NCBI RefSeq assembly: GCF_003003005.1
Contig: NZ_PVTR01000001.1
Span: 1 to 64,000, forward strand
Reading direction: 5' to 3'
DNA length: 64,000 nucleotides
Origin: Mongoliibacter ruber
Lineage (GTDB): Bacteria > Bacteroidota > Bacteroidia > Cytophagales > Cyclobacteriaceae
Part shown: piece by piece, positions 60,852 through 64,000 of the stretch
Numbering within the stretch: the stretch's first letter is position 1
Layout of the letters: each line of letters starts with the position of its first letter
Position numbers and translations under genes: made by a program
Notes under the pieces: model-generated
Databases searched by the model: none
The model's input: the letters and a program-made list of their open reading frames with translations, nothing else
Told to the model about the DNA's origin: nothing

Positions 60852-61551
60852 AACCATTGTGGTGGAAGATGAACCTTTGGCAAGAGAAGGTCTCAAAAGC
60901 TTCATTCGAGAAATCGAAAGCCTAGACCTAATTGGAACCTGTGAAAATGCTCTTGAAGCCAATGCTCTGATCAAAAAAGAAAAGCCGGATTTAATGTTTC
61001 TGGATATTCAAATGCCGAAAATTACCGGTTTGGATTTTTTGAAATCTCTACAGGATCCACCCATGGTTATTTTTACAACAGCTTATCCAAACTACGCCCT
61101 GCAAGGGTTTGACCTAGATGTAGTTGATTACCTTGTCAAGCCATATCCCTTTGATAGATTTTTGAAAGCCGTCAATAAAGTCATAGATCGAAGTAAACTC
61201 CAATACAAGGCCAAGCAAAATTTAGAGCAACATGATGATAAAGACCATATCTACATTAAAATTGATTACAACCTCAAGAGGGTAGACTTTAAAGATATTC
61301 TTTATGTAGAAGGAATGGAAAATTACATTGCAATCCATACTGAAAAAGAGCGACTGATCACTTTAATGACCATGAAAAGTATTGAAGATGTTTTGCCCTC
61401 TTCTTCATTTATGAGAATCCATAAGACTTATATTATTGCTAAAAATAAAGTGATTGGAATCATTGGAAATGAGATAGATATGGGGAAAAATAAAGTCCCA
61501 TTATCAAGGACTCGGAGAAATGAAATCATCCAAGAACTTACTGGAAGGTAA
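60841..61551 (+). CDS. LytTR-family response regulator
   Basis: 236 residues. The receiver domain has the acidic pocket VVEDEPLAREGL, phospho-acceptor Asp55 (LMFLDIQMPK), and the Lys in DYLVKPYPFDRFLK. The C-terminal LytTR DNA-binding domain (about 138-236) carries IKIDYNLKRVDFKDILYVEGMENYIAIHT and the MRIHKTYIIAKNKV block. Pairs with the LytS kinase upstream. Bacteroidota LytTR systems often control surface or exopolysaccharide genes; targets are unknown here. A terminator follows at once. Confidence 0.94.
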   Translation: MKIKTIVVEDEPLAREGLKSFIREIESLDLIGTCENALEANALIKKEKPDLMFLDIQMPKITGLDFLKSLQDPPMVIFTTAYPNYALQGFDLDVVDYLVKPYPFDRFLKAVNKVIDRSKLQYKAKQNLEQHDDKDHIYIKIDYNLKRVDFKDILYVEGMENYIAIHTEKERLITLMTMKSIEDVLPSSSFMRIHKTYIIAKNKVIGIIGNEIDMGKNKVPLSRTRRNEIIQELTGR

Positions 61552-61552
61552 T

Positions 61553-61585
61553 AAAAAAAAGGAAGGCTGAAGGCCTTCCTTTTTT
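61553..61585. terminator. Bidirectional terminator between LytTR and alpha-glucuronidase genes
   Basis: AAAAGGAAGGC-TGAAG-GCCTTCCTTTTTT: a 7-bp GC stem extended by A/T pairs with a T run, ending 3 bases from the stop of the convergent gene. Confidence 0.92.
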
Positions 61586-61587
61586 CC

Positions 61588-63705
61588 TTAAATACCAGGA
61601 ACAAATTTGTGGTCTATGTTCATGTAATATTCCAAATCATGCTTTGGTGGTTCTACACCTTCAGGAAGTGGTAAGTTTGAAAACTGACCAAAATATAGCA
61701 AAACTGCGTCGCGCCACCATTCTGCTTCTTCAGCCTGAATTTTAAGGAATGATAATACATGCTCGTAGCGATACCGATCTACATACGCTGATAGGTTATT
61801 CCAAGTATTGATATTTTCTCGGGCTTCTTCAACTCCCTTTTGGTAATGAAAAGCAATTTCATCCCATAAAATATTTCCTGACTTCATTTTATAATCCCAA
61901 GGAAGATGATGGAACCAAAGGAGGAATTTTTCAGGTACAGTTTCTAAGTTGCCCCAATTTTCTTGCAATTCTTGCGCATACTGTTCCAAGGCATTACTAC
62001 CATTTGCAGTTCTGTCAAACCCCATTCCTTGTTCACTGGCATTATGGTAATAAGTAGACGTCCAATCGGCCCTACCACCCCCAGTGACCCAGGGTCCAGG
62101 CCCGTAATGGTGACTTCTGGCCATAATATGGTGTATGCCTAAAGGTGTCATATAATTGACAACCATTTCATGGGATTGAAGCATCATCTTTTTGATCGGT
62201 GCTACAAAATCAGGATCTGTCGAATAGGTTAGCTTGATCCAATCATCAGCGATTTTCTCTGACTTTTCCCAAGGATTCCACGCAAGCTTACCAAAGGCAT
62301 ACCAATTCGCCTGGTGAAAGTGGTGTCCTGTCCAGTTTCTGTCTGTTCCTATATTTGCTACACCGGCCATTCCAGTGATGGGGTAATCGTGCAAACTTCC
62401 ATCAATAACTTTAGCTACTTCGGAGCCTTTCCCATTTACAAAAGTATCCTCTTTAAGCACTTCCTCATACATTGGAGCCAAAAACGCAAGGTGTGTATCA
62501 TGCCCTAGGTATTCTTGAGTAATCTGAAACTCCATCATCAAGGGTGTTTTAGGCATAGCTCCAAATAATGGATGAAAGGGTTCTCTTGGTTGAAAATCAA
62601 TGGCACCATTTTTTACCTGTACAATGACATTATCTCTGAACGTACCATCTAAGGGCACAAATTCATTAAATGCTTGCTTATGCCTATCATCAGGAGTGTG
62701 TTCACTGTATACAAATGCCCTCCACATCACAATGCCTCCAAATGGCTGAAGAGCATCTGCTAACATATTTGCACCTTCAGCCTGTGTTCTCCCATAATTA
62801 TGTGGCCCTGGCTGGCCTTCTGAATCTGCCTTTACCACGAATCCCCCAAAGTCAGGGATGTACTCATATATTTCTTCGGCTTTCTCTTTCCACCATTGTT
62901 GCACCTCCGGATTTACAGGGTCAGCTGTTTCAAGTCCTCCTATTTCCATGGGTGATGAAAAACGTGCAGTAAGGTAAACTTTGATACCGTATGGCCTAAA
63001 GGCATCTGCCAAAGCAGCTGCTTTTTCAAGGTAGTAGGGGGTAAGCACCAAGGCATTTGCATTTACATTTGTAATTGAAGTTCCGTTGATGCCTATCGAG
63101 GCGTTGGCCCTGGCATAGTCTATATATTGCTGATCAATATGCCTTGGCAGCCTGTGCCAGTTCCAAATGCTAAACCCTGAATACCCTCTTTCTACAGTTC
63201 TGTTTAGGTTGTCCCAGTGGTTGAGTATACGATGCTTGACTTGAGGGATTTCTACAATGCCTTCCTCATCAATAGCTTCCTGCATCTGTACTTGCTGAAG
63301 TAATCTGAACGTTCCGTAAAGCAGTCCTTTGCTGCTATTGGCGCTGACAATTATCTGTCCTTCAGAGGAAAAAATATGGTATCCCTCTTCTCCAAGTCCA
63401 TCGGCAACCCTTGTTGCCAAATTGGAAGGAATTTCATTTTTAAGTCCAATGATAAGACTTGAACTTAAGTCAGTGTATCTTGGACTAGTATTAAAAAACC
63501 CACTAGAAGCTAATTCTAGCTCGTTTTTGATAATTTTTATAGTCTCTCCTTCACCATATATATTGACTTTAGAGAGGACATTTTTTTGCCAATTTTGGGC
63601 ACTTTCTATGGGATAATATTGAAGCCAAAGTTTGTATCCATCATTGGCAGTAAGCATCAATGGAAAAAGCAGGAATGCTACAATTAAGGATGTTAAATTT
63701 TTCAT
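61588..63705 (-). CDS. aguA: Alpha-glucuronidase, glycoside hydrolase family 67
   Basis: 705 residues with a signal peptide (MKNLTSLIVAFLLFPLMLTA, cleaved before NDGY), so periplasmic or exported. The GH67 block GFVVKADSEGQPGPHNYGRTQAEGANML (quoted in parts: VKADSEGQPG, YGRTQAEGANML) carries the acid Glu, and the NILWDEIAFHYQKGVEEA end is as in AguA. It cleaves 4-O-methyl-glucuronic acid from glucuronoxylan oligosaccharides. It follows a LacI-family regulator by 27 bases, most likely its controller, and with the GH43 enzyme suggests a xylan side-chain pathway. Confidence 0.95.
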   Translation of the reverse strand: MKNLTSLIVAFLLFPLMLTANDGYKLWLQYYPIESAQNWQKNVLSKVNIYGEGETIKIIKNELELASSGFFNTSPRYTDLSSSLIIGLKNEIPSNLATRVADGLGEEGYHIFSSEGQIIVSANSSKGLLYGTFRLLQQVQMQEAIDEEGIVEIPQVKHRILNHWDNLNRTVERGYSGFSIWNWHRLPRHIDQQYIDYARANASIGINGTSITNVNANALVLTPYYLEKAAALADAFRPYGIKVYLTARFSSPMEIGGLETADPVNPEVQQWWKEKAEEIYEYIPDFGGFVVKADSEGQPGPHNYGRTQAEGANMLADALQPFGGIVMWRAFVYSEHTPDDRHKQAFNEFVPLDGTFRDNVIVQVKNGAIDFQPREPFHPLFGAMPKTPLMMEFQITQEYLGHDTHLAFLAPMYEEVLKEDTFVNGKGSEVAKVIDGSLHDYPITGMAGVANIGTDRNWTGHHFHQANWYAFGKLAWNPWEKSEKIADDWIKLTYSTDPDFVAPIKKMMLQSHEMVVNYMTPLGIHHIMARSHHYGPGPWVTGGGRADWTSTYYHNASEQGMGFDRTANGSNALEQYAQELQENWGNLETVPEKFLLWFHHLPWDYKMKSGNILWDEIAFHYQKGVEEARENINTWNNLSAYVDRYRYEHVLSFLKIQAEEAEWWRDAVLLYFGQFSNLPLPEGVEPPKHDLEYYMNIDHKFVPGI

Positions 63706-63732
63706 TAGGTTCTAGGTTTATTGCAGATAGGT

Positions 63733-64000
63733 TTAATTCTTTTTAGAGGATTCTCTAATGATGAGTTCCGAAGGAAGCGTAATTCTATTTTTGCGTTCAA
63801 GTACACTGTCAGATTTTCTATTCAAATGATTGACAAGGTTATTCATGGCAATTTCTCCCATTTCATATCCAGGATAATTGATAGTAGTAATATTCGGCTC
63901 CACCAATCTCGATATTACATCATTGTTGAAACCAACCACAGCAATGTCTTTTGGAATTTTATACCCTTCCAATTTGAGATGCTTGATACAGCTGGCAGCA
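63733..64000 (-). CDS. LacI family regulator, C-terminal part (5' end outside window)
   Basis: The frame runs off the right end; about 88 residues of the C-terminus remain. KIPKDIAVVGFNNDVISRLVEPNITTINYPGYEMGEIAMNNLV (quoted in parts: DIAVVGFNNDVISR, PNITTINYPGYEMGEIA) is the conserved end of the sugar-binding domain, and ELIIRESS is the usual terminus. It closely resembles the other LacI regulator in the window (HGYEMGEIATLKLI, NLIIREST). Same strand and 27 bases before the alpha-glucuronidase gene, so a local xylan-sugar regulator is likely. Confidence 0.9.
   Translation of the reverse strand, partial: AASCIKHLKLEGYKIPKDIAVVGFNNDVISRLVEPNITTINYPGYEMGEIAMNNLVNHLNRKSDSVLERKNRITLPSELIIRESSKKN

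Noticed and set aside
1-64000. rRNA, tRNA, CRISPR array, insertion sequences, integrons
   Set aside because: Spacers were read on both strands; no cloverleaf, regularly spaced repeats, transposase frames or terminal inverted repeats were found.

Overview
The window is chromosomal DNA of a member of the Bacteroidota, most likely an aerobic, polysaccharide-degrading marine or freshwater Cytophagales bacterium close to Cyclobacteriaceae (Algoriphagus/Echinicola/Cyclobacterium type). The pointers are a type IX secretion (T9SS) type B sorting domain next to PorP/SprF and PorE-like proteins, families largely restricted to the phylum (DUF5777, DUF4301), a rarity of Shine-Dalgarno sequences, and repeated matches to the Bacteroidota promoter pattern (TTTG, about 18-23 bases, TAnnTTTG) just upstream of genes. 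No rRNA, tRNA, CRISPR array, phage or insertion sequence was seen; this is ordinary core plus carbohydrate-use chromosome.

Layout. 1-4.9 kb: T9SS surface module (DUF11 repeat protein, PorP/SprF, OmpA/PD40 lipoprotein). 4.9-9.2 kb: AsmA-like giant and a GH43 lipoprotein. 9.6-11.5 kb: Rieske/YceI/DUF5777 exported operon ending in a terminator placed inside the convergent GT-C-like gene. 13-15.7 kb: WYL regulator and DUF4301. 15.8-18.8 kb: pxpABC 5-oxoprolinase operon with a CPBP protease as last gene. 19-28.9 kb: thioesterase, exported small protein, M28 peptidase, long-chain acyl-CoA dehydrogenase, acyl-CoA ligase, GMC oxidoreductase, AGE epimerase. 29-30.1 kb: DtxR/MntR-type regulator and a 366-base spacer with clustered DnaA boxes, regulator-like dyads and a very AT-rich stretch: a candidate replication origin. 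30-38.7 kb: glycosyltransferase, dapD, TPR lipoprotein, an overlapping FMO/sirtuin/membrane-protein operon, topA. 38.8-48.1 kb: SixA-like phosphatase, ureohydrolase, BlaI plus a M56-TonB-plug fusion, desaturase, small conserved proteins, HDAC-like deacetylase, OmpH-like lipoprotein. 48.2-50.9 kb: deoxyhypusine-synthase-like protein and a second OmpA/PD40 protein. 50.9-58.3 kb: sugar locus (SSS symporter, GH100-like hydrolase, PfkB kinase, divergent LacI regulator) and glycogen branching enzyme. 58.5-64 kb: alpha/beta hydrolase, a 33-residue membrane protein overlapping a LytS/LytTR two-component system, GH67 alpha-glucuronidase and the end of another LacI regulator.

How it fits together: GH43, GH67 and the two LacI genes point to hemicellulose and sugar use; fadD, the long-chain acyl-CoA dehydrogenase, thioesterase and desaturase to fatty-acid turnover; OmpA/PD40, PorP, AsmA, OmpH and TPR lipoproteins to envelope building. 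The most rewarding places to look again are the DnaA-box spacer, the microprotein upstream of the LytS kinase, the M56-TonB-plug fusion, and the sirtuin operon. All functional names come from reading motifs; no database search was possible.
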